DNA of 64,000 nucleotides from Streptomyces nymphaeiformis (lineage in GTDB: Bacteria; Actinomycetota; Actinomycetes; Streptomycetales; Streptomycetaceae). A program made the position numbers and the translations under genes. Under the pieces are notes generated by a model. That model was not told where the DNA came from, did not search any database, and saw nothing but the letters and a program-made list of their open reading frames with translations. Within the stretch, counting starts at the first letter, position 1; every line of letters starts with the position of its first letter. The stretch spans positions 186,001 to 250,000 of the forward strand of contig NZ_JACHJY010000008.1 in NCBI RefSeq assembly GCF_014203895.1, in the 5' to 3' direction. Of the stretch, positions 15,839 to 24,047 are shown piece by piece.

Positions 15839-17467
15839 TCAGCGCACGTGGCCCAGGAGACCGTGGAGGGCGACGCCGGCCCGTTCCGCGCGCACGGCGC
15901 CGGCCCGCTTGCCGGCCTTCTCCGGGGCCGTCGGCGCCGCCGCGGTCACCGGCTCCGGCTCGGGCTCGGGGAGCGCGGCGCAGACCGCGTCCACCTCGGT
16001 GTCGCCCTCGCCGCGCGGGACCTTGCCCGTGGCCAGGTAGGCGGCCAGGTGCTCGTCGAGGCAGTCGTTCCCGCCGAGGGTGATCCCGTGGTTCCCGCCG
16101 CCCTCCTCGACGACGAGGCTGGAGCCGCGCATCAGGCGGTGCAGGGCGACCCCGCCCTCGTAGGGCGTCGCCGCGTCGTCGGTGGCCTGGAAGACGAGGA
16201 CCGGCGGCACCTGGTCGTTGGTGAGGTCCGGCGGGGTCAGGGAGTCCACCGGCCAGAAGGCGCAGGGCGCGTTGTACCAGGCGTTGTTCCAGGTGGAGAA
16301 CGGCGCCTTCGCGTGCACGTCCCAGTTGTCCTTGCGCCACACGTTCCAGTCGCGGGGCCAGGCCGCGTCCCGGCACTGCACGCTCGTGTAGACCGAGTAG
16401 CCGTTGTCGGCGGCCGCGTCGGCCTCCCCGTACCGCTCGTAGGCCTCCTTCAGCGGCACCGGGTCCGCGTCGTTGACGTACGCGGCGAAGGCGCTCGCGA
16501 GGCGGGGCCAGTAGCCGTTGTAGTACCCGCCGGGCAGGAAGGTGTCCTCCAGTTCGGCGGGGCCGACCTTGCCGCCGGCCGGGGTCGTGCGCAGCGCGTC
16601 GCGCATCCGGTACCAGGCGGCCTCGACCGCGGCCGGGTCGGTGCCCAGCTCGTACACCGCGTTCTGCTTGGCCACCCAGGCCATGAAGTCCTTGTGCCGG
16701 TTGTCGAAGGCGTAGTCCTGCGCGATGTTGTCCTCGTACCAGACGCCGTGCGGGTTGACGACGGAGTCGAGCGCCATCCGCCGCACCCGGTCCGGGTACA
16801 GGCGCGCGTAGACGGCGCCCAGGTAGGTGCCGTACGAGTAGCCGAGGTAGTTGATCTTCGGTGCGCCGAGCGCCTGGCGGATCGCGTCCAGGTCCCGGGC
16901 GGTGCTGACGGTGTCGATGTACGGCAGCACGTCCGCGTACTTCTTGCCGCAGGCCTCGGCGAAGGACTGCGCCCGCGAGACGGCTGCCCGCTCGGCCGCC
17001 GCCCCGGTCGGGACCGAGTCCGGCCGCACCGGTGCGAAGTGGCCGGGCTCGCAGTCGAGCGCGGGCTCGCTCTTGCCGACGCCGCGCGGGTCGAAGCCGA
17101 TCACGTCGTACTCGGCGGCCACCTTCGGGGGCAGCGAGGCCGCCACGTACCCGGCCATGCCGCGCCCGCTGCCGCCGGGCCCGCCCGGATTCACGAGCAG
17201 CGGGCCCTGGAAGGCCTTCGCGGTGTGCGGGACGCGGGTGAGGGCCAGGGTGATCTTCCGCCCGGCCGGGTCGTCGTGGTTGAGCGGCACCTTCAGGGTG
17301 GCGCACTGGAGCGTGGGGTACGCCTTCGTGGTGCAGTCGCTCCAGGCGAGCCGGGGGAGCGGTCGGGGGGTCGGTTCGCCGGCGTCGGCGGGGGCGGGCT
17401 GCAGGACGGTGACCGTCCCGGCGACCAGCGCTCCAGCGGCGATCAGCATTCCTGCGCGTGGGGTCAT
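15839..17467 (-). CDS. secreted alpha/beta-hydrolase, tripeptidyl aminopeptidase-like (S33)
   Basis: 542 aa. Residues 1-29 form a signal peptide (hydrophobic GMLIAAGALVAGTVTVL, then ADAGE cleavage region). The S33 fold is clear: oxyanion motif NPGGPGGSG at 93-101, DPRGVGKS near 126-133, nucleophile elbow GYSYG with Ser211, then the TAP-like C-terminal domain with Asp in FQATDDAATPYEGG and His in GGNHGITLGG. Paired cysteines fit an exported protein. Streptomyces Tap/SlpD/SlpE relatives remove tripeptides from the N-termini of secreted proteins and peptides. The C-terminus carries a Pro/Glu/Ala-rich tail. Confidence 0.93.
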   Translation of the reverse strand: MTPRAGMLIAAGALVAGTVTVLQPAPADAGEPTPRPLPRLAWSDCTTKAYPTLQCATLKVPLNHDDPAGRKITLALTRVPHTAKAFQGPLLVNPGGPGGSGRGMAGYVAASLPPKVAAEYDVIGFDPRGVGKSEPALDCEPGHFAPVRPDSVPTGAAAERAAVSRAQSFAEACGKKYADVLPYIDTVSTARDLDAIRQALGAPKINYLGYSYGTYLGAVYARLYPDRVRRMALDSVVNPHGVWYEDNIAQDYAFDNRHKDFMAWVAKQNAVYELGTDPAAVEAAWYRMRDALRTTPAGGKVGPAELEDTFLPGGYYNGYWPRLASAFAAYVNDADPVPLKEAYERYGEADAAADNGYSVYTSVQCRDAAWPRDWNVWRKDNWDVHAKAPFSTWNNAWYNAPCAFWPVDSLTPPDLTNDQVPPVLVFQATDDAATPYEGGVALHRLMRGSSLVVEEGGGNHGITLGGNDCLDEHLAAYLATGKVPRGEGDTEVDAVCAALPEPEPEPVTAAAPTAPEKAGKRAGAVRAERAGVALHGLLGHVR

Positions 17468-17582
17468 AGGGCGTTTGTGTCCCGAACCGGCGCCGAGGGG
17501 ACCGGTTTCGGCGAGAGTTGACCCGAACGGAGTCGGATCCGACGGCGAGTCAGGCGACCGGTCCGATCATCGGAGCGGCGGG

Positions 17583-18614
17583 TCAGAGGAGGGTGAGCTG
17601 CTCCGGGGCGGCCGCCGTGGCGGGCCGCTCGGGCACGGGGATCCGGCGCGCGGCGCCCCGGTGGGCGGGCCCGATGCCGAACTCGGCCGCCAGCTCGTGC
17701 ACCTGACGGGTGATCCGGCGCTGGTACCAGGTCGGCGCGTAGGCCCCGTCCGCGTACATCCGCTCGTACCGCCCCACCAGACCCGGGTGGTGCGCGCGCA
17801 GCCAGGCCGTGAACCACTCGCGGGCGCCCGGCCGCAGGTGCAGGACGAGCGGGGTGACCGAGCTCGCGCCGGCCTCGGCGATCGCGCGGACGGTCGCGCG
17901 CAGCTGCTCGGGCCGGTCGCCGAGGAAGGGCACCACGGGCGCCATCAGGACCCCGCAGTCGATGCCGTGCTCGCCGAGCGTGCGGACCACGTCGAGGCGG
18001 CGCTGCGGTGAGGGGGTGCCGGGCTCGATCGTCCGCCAGAGCTCCTGGTCGGTGAAGCCGACGGAGACGGAGATGCCGACCTCGGTGACCCGGGCGGCCT
18101 GGGTGAGGAGCTCCAGGTCGCGCAGGATCAGCGTGCCCTTGGTGAGGATCGAGAACGGGTTCGCCCGGTCCCGCAGCGCCGTGAGGATGCCCGGCATGAG
18201 GCGGTAGCGGCCCTCGGCGCGCTGGTAGCAGTCGACGTTGGTGCCCATGGCGATGTGCGCGCCCTGCCAGCGGGCGGAGGCGAGCTGCCGGGCGAGCAGC
18301 TCCGGGGCGTTGGTCTTGACGACGATCTGGGAGTCGAAGCCGAGGCCGGTGTCGAGGTCGAGATAGCTGTGGGTCTTCCTCGCGAAACAGTAGACGCACG
18401 CGTGCGTGCAGCCCCGGTACGGATTGACCGTCCACTCGAACGGCATCCGGGAGGCGCCGGGCACCCGGTTGAGGATCGAGCGGGCCCGGACCTCGTGGAA
18501 GGTGATGCCGCGGAACTCGGGGGCGTCGAAGGTGCGGGTGGTCACCGCGTCCGTGCCGAACAGGGCGATGTCGGCGGGGACGGCAGGGGTGTCGCCCAGA
18601 TTGTCCCAGCGCAT
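17583..18614 (-). CDS. Rv2578c-type radical SAM protein (spore photoproduct lyase-like)
   Basis: 343 aa. A [4Fe-4S]-binding CxxxCxxC motif is at C69, C73 and C76 (NPYRGCTHACVYCFAR), with the downstream TNVDCYQ segment and GISVSVGFTD strand typical of the SplB-like radical SAM group that includes mycobacterial Rv2578c. The substrate is unknown; relation to spore photoproduct lyase suggests nucleic acid repair or modification. It has a strong RBS (GAGGAGG) before the ATG at 18614. A LexA-type box lies 45-56 nt upstream, next to a TATTCT -10 element (18658-18653), suggesting DNA damage induction. Confidence 0.9.
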   Translation of the reverse strand: MRWDNLGDTPAVPADIALFGTDAVTTRTFDAPEFRGITFHEVRARSILNRVPGASRMPFEWTVNPYRGCTHACVYCFARKTHSYLDLDTGLGFDSQIVVKTNAPELLARQLASARWQGAHIAMGTNVDCYQRAEGRYRLMPGILTALRDRANPFSILTKGTLILRDLELLTQAARVTEVGISVSVGFTDQELWRTIEPGTPSPQRRLDVVRTLGEHGIDCGVLMAPVVPFLGDRPEQLRATVRAIAEAGASSVTPLVLHLRPGAREWFTAWLRAHHPGLVGRYERMYADGAYAPTWYQRRITRQVHELAAEFGIGPAHRGAARRIPVPERPATAAAPEQLTLL

Positions 18615-18658
18615 GGACGCCTCCTCGATGGCTCTGCCTCGACCGTTCGCTCAGAATA

Positions 18659-18670
18659 GAACACCTGTTC
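18659..18670. promoter_or_regulatory. candidate SOS (LexA) box
   Basis: GAACACCTGTTC matches the actinobacterial LexA core GAAC-N4-GTTC in all eight fixed positions. It abuts the -10-like TATTCT of the radical SAM gene on the minus strand, a position that would repress. It lies in the divergent region shared with the SRPBCC gene. Confidence 0.6.
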
Positions 18671-18761
18671 CCTTGATCGCCGCAACCCGGATTTCGCCCC
18701 CCGGAGCCCACGTGGTTCGCTTGGCCCACACCCCTGAGGAATCACGAGCTGGAGGAAGTCA

Positions 18762-19205
18762 ATGGCGCAGGTCGAGGCCACCACGGAACGGATCATCGCC
18801 GCGGACGCGGAGACGGTGTTCGACGCGCTGGCCGACTACAGCGGCACGCGCGCGAAGCTGCTCCCCGAGCACTTCAGCGAGTACGAGGTGCGCGAGGGCG
18901 GCGACGGCGAGGGCACCCTCGTCCACTGGAAGCTCCAGGCCACGAGCAAGCGCGTCCGCGACTGCCTCCTGGAGGTCAGCGAGCCCACCGACGGACAGCT
19001 CGTCGAGAAGGACCGCAACTCCTCCATGGCCACCACCTGGACCGTGACCCCCGCCGGCGAGGGCAAGTCCCGCGCCGTCGTCACCACCGTCTGGAACGGC
19101 GCCGGCGGCATCGGCGGCTTCTTCGAGCGGACCTTCGCGCCCAAGGGCCTCGGCCGCATCTACGACGCCGTCCTCGCCAAGCTGGCGGACGAGGTCGAGA
19201 AGTAA
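18762..19205 (+). CDS. SRPBCC (START-like) family protein
   Basis: 147 aa. The pattern ATTERIIAADAETVFDALADYS at the N-terminus, alternating beta strands in the middle and the long C-terminal helix (GRIYDAVLAKLADEVEK) match polyketide cyclase/dehydrase-like SRPBCC proteins, which form a single-domain hydrophobic cavity. No catalytic residues can be assigned. The GGAGGAAG ribosome site precedes ATG. It is divergent from the radical SAM gene and followed by a hairpin at 19255. Confidence 0.88.
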   Translation: MAQVEATTERIIAADAETVFDALADYSGTRAKLLPEHFSEYEVREGGDGEGTLVHWKLQATSKRVRDCLLEVSEPTDGQLVEKDRNSSMATTWTVTPAGEGKSRAVVTTVWNGAGGIGGFFERTFAPKGLGRIYDAVLAKLADEVEK

Positions 19206-19254
19206 CGCCCGGAGCGTTCACCGATTCGAGTGGATCGCCCGCACCCCCGTACCG

Positions 19255-19279
19255 GCGCCCCCGCGCGCCGAGGGGGCGC
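19255..19279 (+). terminator. terminator after the SRPBCC gene
   Basis: 8-bp GC stem GCGCCCCC / GGGGGCGC (19255-19262 and 19272-19279) with a 9-nt loop, 50 nt past the stop. Confidence 0.6.
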
Positions 19280-19385
19280 GGGCCTTCTCGTAAACGCGCT
19301 GATGAGCGACCCAAGTGCGCCGTGACGCAGGGGTGTTCGTCCCCCGGATCGCCACCGCCCTCCCGTACCGCCCGACTTGCTCCCC

Positions 19386-19404
19386 CTTCGCGTGCAATGC
19401 GAAG
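19386..19404. promoter_or_regulatory. inverted repeat upstream of the MFS-fusion gene
   Basis: CTTCGC-N7-GCGAAG at 19386-19404, 41 bp before the GTG start of the MFS gene. The shape is that of a dimeric repressor site, but no regulator gene is adjacent. Confidence 0.4.
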
Positions 19405-19444
19405 AATGGCGCGGCGCAGACGCCGTGACGAGGGGAGTAGACAC

Positions 19445-21880
19445 GTGGGTGCGATCACGATCGTGAAAGACCGTGACGGGGACGCGGAACCGCTCGCCCC
19501 GGACGGGCCGGCCACCGACCTCGCGCCACCGCCCGGGCCGGGACCCGCCGCGCTCGATCCCCGCCGCGTCCGGCTCGTCTTCTGCGGCCTCATGCTCGCG
19601 CTGCTCCTCGCCGCGCTCGAGCAGATGATCGTCGCCACCGCCCTGCCGAAGATCGTCGGCGAACTCCACGGCCTCGACCGGATGTCCTGGGCGATCACCG
19701 CCTACCTGCTGACCTCCACCATCGGCCTCCCGGTCTACGGAAAGCTCGGCGACCTCCTCGGCCGCAAGGGCGTCTTCCTCTTCGCCATCGTCGTCTTCGT
19801 CATCGGCTCCGGCCTCGCCGGCTGGTCCCGCACCATGGACCAGCTCATCGCCTTCCGCGCGATCCAGGGCATCGGCGCCGGCGGCCTCATGATCGGCGTC
19901 CAGGCGATCATCGCCGACATCGTCCCCGCCCGGGAACGCGGCCGCTACATGGGGCTCATCGGCGCCGCCTTCGGCCTCGCCTCCGTCGCCGGACCCCTGC
20001 TCGGCGGCTTCTTCACCGACCACGTCTCCTGGCGCTGGTGCTTCTACTTCAACGTGCCCTTCGGGCTCCTCACCCTCGCCGTCGTCGCCGCCGTCCTCAA
20101 GCTCCCGAAACCCGCCGCACGCGCGCGCCTCGACGTGCTCGGCGCGCTGCTCCTCGCCGCCGCCTCCACCTGCCTGGTCCTGCTGACGAGTTGGGGCGGC
20201 ACCGAGTACGCCTGGGACTCCCGGGTCATCCTCGCCCTCGCCGCCGGAGCCGCCGGCGCGACCGTCCTCTTCCTGGTCGTCGAGCACGTCGCGCCCGAAC
20301 CGCTCATCCCGCTCCGGCTGTTCCGCGACTCCGTCTTCACCGTCACCGCCCTCGTCGGCGCCGTCATCGGCATCGCGCTCTTCGGCGCCGCCAGCTACCT
20401 CCCCAGCTTCCTGCAGATGGTCGAGGGCGCCAGCGCCACCGAGTCCGGCCTGCTGATGCTGCCCCTCATGGGCGGCATCGTCATCGCCTCCGTCGTCTCC
20501 GGCCAGCTCATCAGCCGCACCGGCCACTACAAGATCTACCCGGTGATCGGCGCGGCCGTCTCCGCCCTCGGCATGTTTCTGCTCTCCCGCATGGACACCG
20601 ACACCCCGCGCCTCCAGCACAGCCTCTGGCAGGCCGTCCTCGGCGCCGGCATCGGCCTCGTCATGCCGGTCCTCGTGCTCGCCGTGCAGAACTCCGTACG
20701 CCCCGCCGACCTCGGCACCGCCACCAGCGCCCACAACTACTTCCGCCAGATCGGCGGCAGCGTCGGCGCCGCCGTCTTCGGCACGCTCTTCGCCTCCCGG
20801 CTCGACGACGCCCTGAGCGACCGGCTCGCGGGCGTCCTCGCCCAGGGCGGCCCCACGCGGCTGCCGCCGGCCGAGTCGATCACCCCGGGGACCGTCCACA
20901 CCCTGCCGCCCGCCCTGCGCGACGCGTACGTGCAGGCGTACGCGGACGCGATGCCGCGGATCTTCCTCTACCTCGTGCCGGTCCTCGTGCTCGGCCTCGT
21001 CCTCGCCTTCTTCCTCAAGGAGAAACCGCTGGTGTCCCACACCCCCGCCACCGAGGCCCCCACCACCCCCGTCCCGCATGCCCGCCACGCGTCCCCGGCC
21101 ACCGCCCCCGCGTCACCGCACGCCGGGGTGCCCGTCTGCGGCACCGTCCAGCACCACGACGGAAGCCGCGTCCCCCGCGCCGCGCTCACCCTCATCGACG
21201 TCCAGGGCCGGCAGATCGGCCGCGGCGCCAGCGGCGAGGACGGCCGGTACGCCCTGAGCGTCCCCGGCGGCGGCGCGTACGTCCTGATCGCCGCGGCCGG
21301 CGGGCACCAGCCGCAGGCCGTCTCCGTCACCGTCGGCGACCGGCCCGTGGAGCTCGACGTCGTCCTCGGCGGCGCCGGGCGACTCGCGGGCAGCGTCGTC
21401 ACCGCCGACGGCACGCCCGTACGGGACGCGGCCGTCACCCTCACCGACGTGCGCGGCGAGGTCGTCGCCTCCACCCGCAGCGGACGCGAGGGCGGCTACG
21501 TCATCGGCGAACTGGTCGCGGGCGAGTACACGCTCGCCGCCAGCGCCCCCGCCTTCCGGCCCGCCGCGCTCCCCGTGAGCGTCCAGGCCTCCCGCGAGAC
21601 CCGCCAGGACATCGAGCTGGCCGGCGGCGCGGTGCTCCGCGGCACCGTGCGGGCCGGGGGAGGGCGCCCCGTGGAGGACGCCCGGGTCACCCTCCTCGAC
21701 GCCGCGGGCAACGTCGTCGACACCCTCACCACCGGCGCCGACGGAACCTTCCGCTTCGTCGACCTGTCCTCCGGCGAGTACACGGTCATCGCCGCCGGGT
21801 ACCCGCCCGTCGCCACCGTCCTCCAGGTGGCCGGCGGCGGCCGCACCGAGCGCGACCTCCAGCTCGGCCACGAGGACTGA
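19445..21880 (+). CDS. 14-TM DHA2-type MFS transporter fused to three carboxypeptidase-regulatory/Cna-B-like domains
   Basis: 811 aa. Residues about 40-520 are a DHA2-type drug/proton antiporter: YGKLGDLLGRKGVFL (motif A) after helix 2, and about 14 hydrophobic helices. From about residue 563 three repeats of about 83 aa follow, each with the pattern G-x-V...D-A-x-V-T-L-x-D...G...G-x-Y/F...G-E-Y-T-L/V, the carboxypeptidase regulatory-like/CnaB beta-sandwich. A Pro/Ala-rich linker joins the parts. The GTG at 19445 has GAGGGGAG 5-9 nt upstream. With 14 helices and an inside N-terminus, the repeats would be cytoplasmic, which is unusual for this fold. Confidence 0.9.
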   Translation: MGAITIVKDRDGDAEPLAPDGPATDLAPPPGPGPAALDPRRVRLVFCGLMLALLLAALEQMIVATALPKIVGELHGLDRMSWAITAYLLTSTIGLPVYGKLGDLLGRKGVFLFAIVVFVIGSGLAGWSRTMDQLIAFRAIQGIGAGGLMIGVQAIIADIVPARERGRYMGLIGAAFGLASVAGPLLGGFFTDHVSWRWCFYFNVPFGLLTLAVVAAVLKLPKPAARARLDVLGALLLAAASTCLVLLTSWGGTEYAWDSRVILALAAGAAGATVLFLVVEHVAPEPLIPLRLFRDSVFTVTALVGAVIGIALFGAASYLPSFLQMVEGASATESGLLMLPLMGGIVIASVVSGQLISRTGHYKIYPVIGAAVSALGMFLLSRMDTDTPRLQHSLWQAVLGAGIGLVMPVLVLAVQNSVRPADLGTATSAHNYFRQIGGSVGAAVFGTLFASRLDDALSDRLAGVLAQGGPTRLPPAESITPGTVHTLPPALRDAYVQAYADAMPRIFLYLVPVLVLGLVLAFFLKEKPLVSHTPATEAPTTPVPHARHASPATAPASPHAGVPVCGTVQHHDGSRVPRAALTLIDVQGRQIGRGASGEDGRYALSVPGGGAYVLIAAAGGHQPQAVSVTVGDRPVELDVVLGGAGRLAGSVVTADGTPVRDAAVTLTDVRGEVVASTRSGREGGYVIGELVAGEYTLAASAPAFRPAALPVSVQASRETRQDIELAGGAVLRGTVRAGGGRPVEDARVTLLDAAGNVVDTLTTGADGTFRFVDLSSGEYTVIAAGYPPVATVLQVAGGGRTERDLQLGHED

Positions 21881-21889
21881 GCGGTCGTC

Positions 21890-23029
21890 TCAGGAGGAGG
21901 CGGTCGTCGCCTTGCGCAGCGCGCTGATGCAGGTGCCGATCGCCTCTTGGAGGGCTTCGAGGCGCTGGAGCATGTCCGCCTCGTAGATGTCCTCCTCCAT
22001 CACCTCGTCGAGCGTGAGCTCCTCGAAGACCTTCGTCGCCTTCTGCAGGCTGTTGTAGAACTTGGTCCGCCGCTCCTGGACGCGCAGCGCCGGGTCCTCC
22101 TCGACGGCCTTGGCGACGAGGCCCTTCACCGTGTCGTAGGCCTCGCCGGCCCACTCGCCCGCCTCCTCGGAGTCGTCGAGCTCGTCGAGGAGCGACAGGT
22201 GCCGCTCGGCCTCGGCCCGCAGCTCGGCCGGCGCCTCCACGGTCTGCCCGGCGGGGGTCCTGATCTGGCCGTTCTCGACGATCTGCCGCACGTACCCGAT
22301 GCGGTCGGCCGCCTTCGCCTCGTTCGCCACCGCCTTCTTCAGGTCGTCGGTACGGGCGAAGGCGCGGGCCATCTCGGTCTGGAGCGCAGGGTCCTCCTTC
22401 ATCCGGTCGAGCAGCGCCCCGCGCGCGGCCTCCGCCGTCCCCGGGTCGGCGAGGATCGCCGCCCGCAGCGCCGTCGGGTTCTCCGCGACCTCCAGGGCCT
22501 TCGTCGGCCGGATGCCCTCCGCCTCGGCCGCCGCGCTGATCGCCTGGCCGCGCACGGAGGACGCGCTGCTGCGGGAGGCGTAGTACGAGAGCCAGACGTC
22601 CGCGTCCGGCAGCTCGATGTCCTCGCCCGGGACCAGGACCTCGAACTGCGGGACGAGACCGTCGTCCGCCGCCATGTCCCAGGCCTTGTAGTAGCGCATG
22701 ACCCGCTCGGGCGAGCACCCGGCGAGCTCCGCGAAGGCCTTCGCGGAGACCTTCGCCGCCGCCGTCCCCTCGGCGGCCTGCCCGCCGGGCCGGACGCTCC
22801 GCGCCACCTTCAGCGCGAAGGCCCAGCCGCCGGTCCGCGCGTAGACCCCGAAGTCCCGGGCGTCACGGACGACGACGGGGTCGTGGTCCCGGGAGTCCTG
22901 CACGTCCTCCGTGTCCTGCGCTTCCCGGGGCTCGGGAGCCGACGGCTCCCAGAACTCGGGCTCGGAGATCGCCGAGACCGTCTCGGGCTCGGCGGGGGAC
23001 GTTTCGGACGGGGTGAAGGCGATGGTCAC
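21890..23029 (-). CDS. conserved Streptomyces protein with possible HTH and helical C-terminus
   Basis: 379 aa, no signal peptide or membrane segment. The N-terminal 60 residues are acidic and Pro/Glu-rich. Residues about 90-120 (KAFAELAGCSPERVMRYYKAW) look like a helix-turn-helix. The rest is strongly helical with coiled-coil-like stretches (RTKFYNSLQKATKVFEELTLDEVMEEDI near the C-terminus). I do not recognise a named family; a DNA-binding or chromosome-associated role is a guess. GTG start at 23029 with GGAGAG upstream. It is convergent with the MFS-fusion gene (9 bp apart) and divergent from the peptidase operon. Confidence 0.8.
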   Translation of the reverse strand: MTIAFTPSETSPAEPETVSAISEPEFWEPSAPEPREAQDTEDVQDSRDHDPVVVRDARDFGVYARTGGWAFALKVARSVRPGGQAAEGTAAAKVSAKAFAELAGCSPERVMRYYKAWDMAADDGLVPQFEVLVPGEDIELPDADVWLSYYASRSSASSVRGQAISAAAEAEGIRPTKALEVAENPTALRAAILADPGTAEAARGALLDRMKEDPALQTEMARAFARTDDLKKAVANEAKAADRIGYVRQIVENGQIRTPAGQTVEAPAELRAEAERHLSLLDELDDSEEAGEWAGEAYDTVKGLVAKAVEEDPALRVQERRTKFYNSLQKATKVFEELTLDEVMEEDIYEADMLQRLEALQEAIGTCISALRKATTASS

Positions 23030-23164
23030 CGAGGGCTCTCCGGAAGGTCGACAACGACAACTGCGGCCGACAGCCTATACGCACCCCTTGGCAATGTTTC
23101 GTCCGATTCGAAGACCGCCGATCGGGTGGTGTGCCGGGCTGCCATTGGTCCACTCCAACGATGG

Positions 23165-23173
23165 TTATCCACA
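23165..23173 (+). promoter_or_regulatory. single DnaA-box-like 9-mer
   Basis: TTATCCACA, the perfect bacterial DnaA consensus, occurs once in the divergent promoter region 23030-23213. A lone box is not an origin; it could be a DnaA-titration or transcriptional site, or chance. Confidence 0.3.
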
Positions 23174-23213
23174 GGGGTGGTAGGGCGGCTGGGCGGCGCG
23201 TACGGTGCCAGGC

Positions 23214-24047
23214 ATGAAGATCCTCATCAGCGCCGACATGGAGGGCGCGACCGGTGTGACCTGGCCCGCCGACGTGCTGCCCGGCACGCCCCAGTGGGAG
23301 CGGTGCCGCGCGATGTTCACGTCCGACGTGAACGCCGCCGTGCTCGGCTTCTTCGACGGCGGCGCGGACGAGGTCCTCATCAACGAGGCGCACTGGTCCA
23401 TGCGGAACCTGCTCCTGGAGCGGCTCGACGAGCGGGCCGAGATGCTCACCGGCAAGCACAAGTCGCTCTCGATGGTCGAGGGCGTGCAGCACGGGGACGT
23501 CGACGGCATCGCGTTCGTCGGCTACCACACCGGCGCGGGCACCGAGGGCGTCCTCGCGCACACGTATCTCGCCAACTCGATCACCGGGGTCTGGCTCAAC
23601 GGCGAGCGGGCGAGCGAGGGCCTGCTCAACGCCCATGTCGTCGCGGAGTACGGCGTGCCCGTCGTCCTCGTCACCGGCGACGACCTGACCTGCGAGGACG
23701 CCCTCGGCTACGCGCCCGAGGCGCCCAAGGTCGCCGTCAAGGACCACGTCTCGCGGTACGCGGCGGTGTGCCGCACTCCGGCCCGGACCGCCGCCGACAT
23801 CCGCGCCGCCGCGAAGACCGGCGCCGCGCTCGCCGTCCGGCACGAGCCGGTCCGGGGCGGCCCCTTCACCGTGGAGCTGGAGTTCGACGCCGAGCACCTG
23901 GGCGCCGCCGCCACGGTGGTTCCCGGCGTGGCGCGGAGCGGCGAGCGGCGCGTCGCGTACACCAGCGAGACGATGTACGAGGCAATTCGCACGTTCAAGG
24001 CGGTCACGACCATCGTCTCGGCCGCGGTGGAGGAGCAGTATGGCTGA
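23214..24047 (+). CDS. M55 family D-aminopeptidase (DppA-like)
   Basis: 277 aa cytoplasmic metallopeptidase that removes N-terminal D-amino acids from D-peptides such as D-Ala-D-Ala. The zinc ligands of DppA are all found at equivalent places: D8 and E10 (ISADMEG), H60 (NEAH), H105 (GYH), and the catalytic H116 (LAHTY). Length agrees with the family (about 275 aa). The ATG at 23214 (MKILISADMEG) is preferred over the GTG 9 nt upstream because DppA proteins begin MK-. First gene of a four-peptidase operon; it overlaps the next gene by 8 bp. Confidence 0.94.
   Translation: MKILISADMEGATGVTWPADVLPGTPQWERCRAMFTSDVNAAVLGFFDGGADEVLINEAHWSMRNLLLERLDERAEMLTGKHKSLSMVEGVQHGDVDGIAFVGYHTGAGTEGVLAHTYLANSITGVWLNGERASEGLLNAHVVAEYGVPVVLVTGDDLTCEDALGYAPEAPKVAVKDHVSRYAAVCRTPARTAADIRAAAKTGAALAVRHEPVRGGPFTVELEFDAEHLGAAATVVPGVARSGERRVAYTSETMYEAIRTFKAVTTIVSAAVEEQYG

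Noticed and set aside
23165..23173. DnaA box as possible replication origin
   Set aside because: Only one 9-mer was found; an oriC in Streptomyces has many boxes between dnaA and dnaN, absent here.
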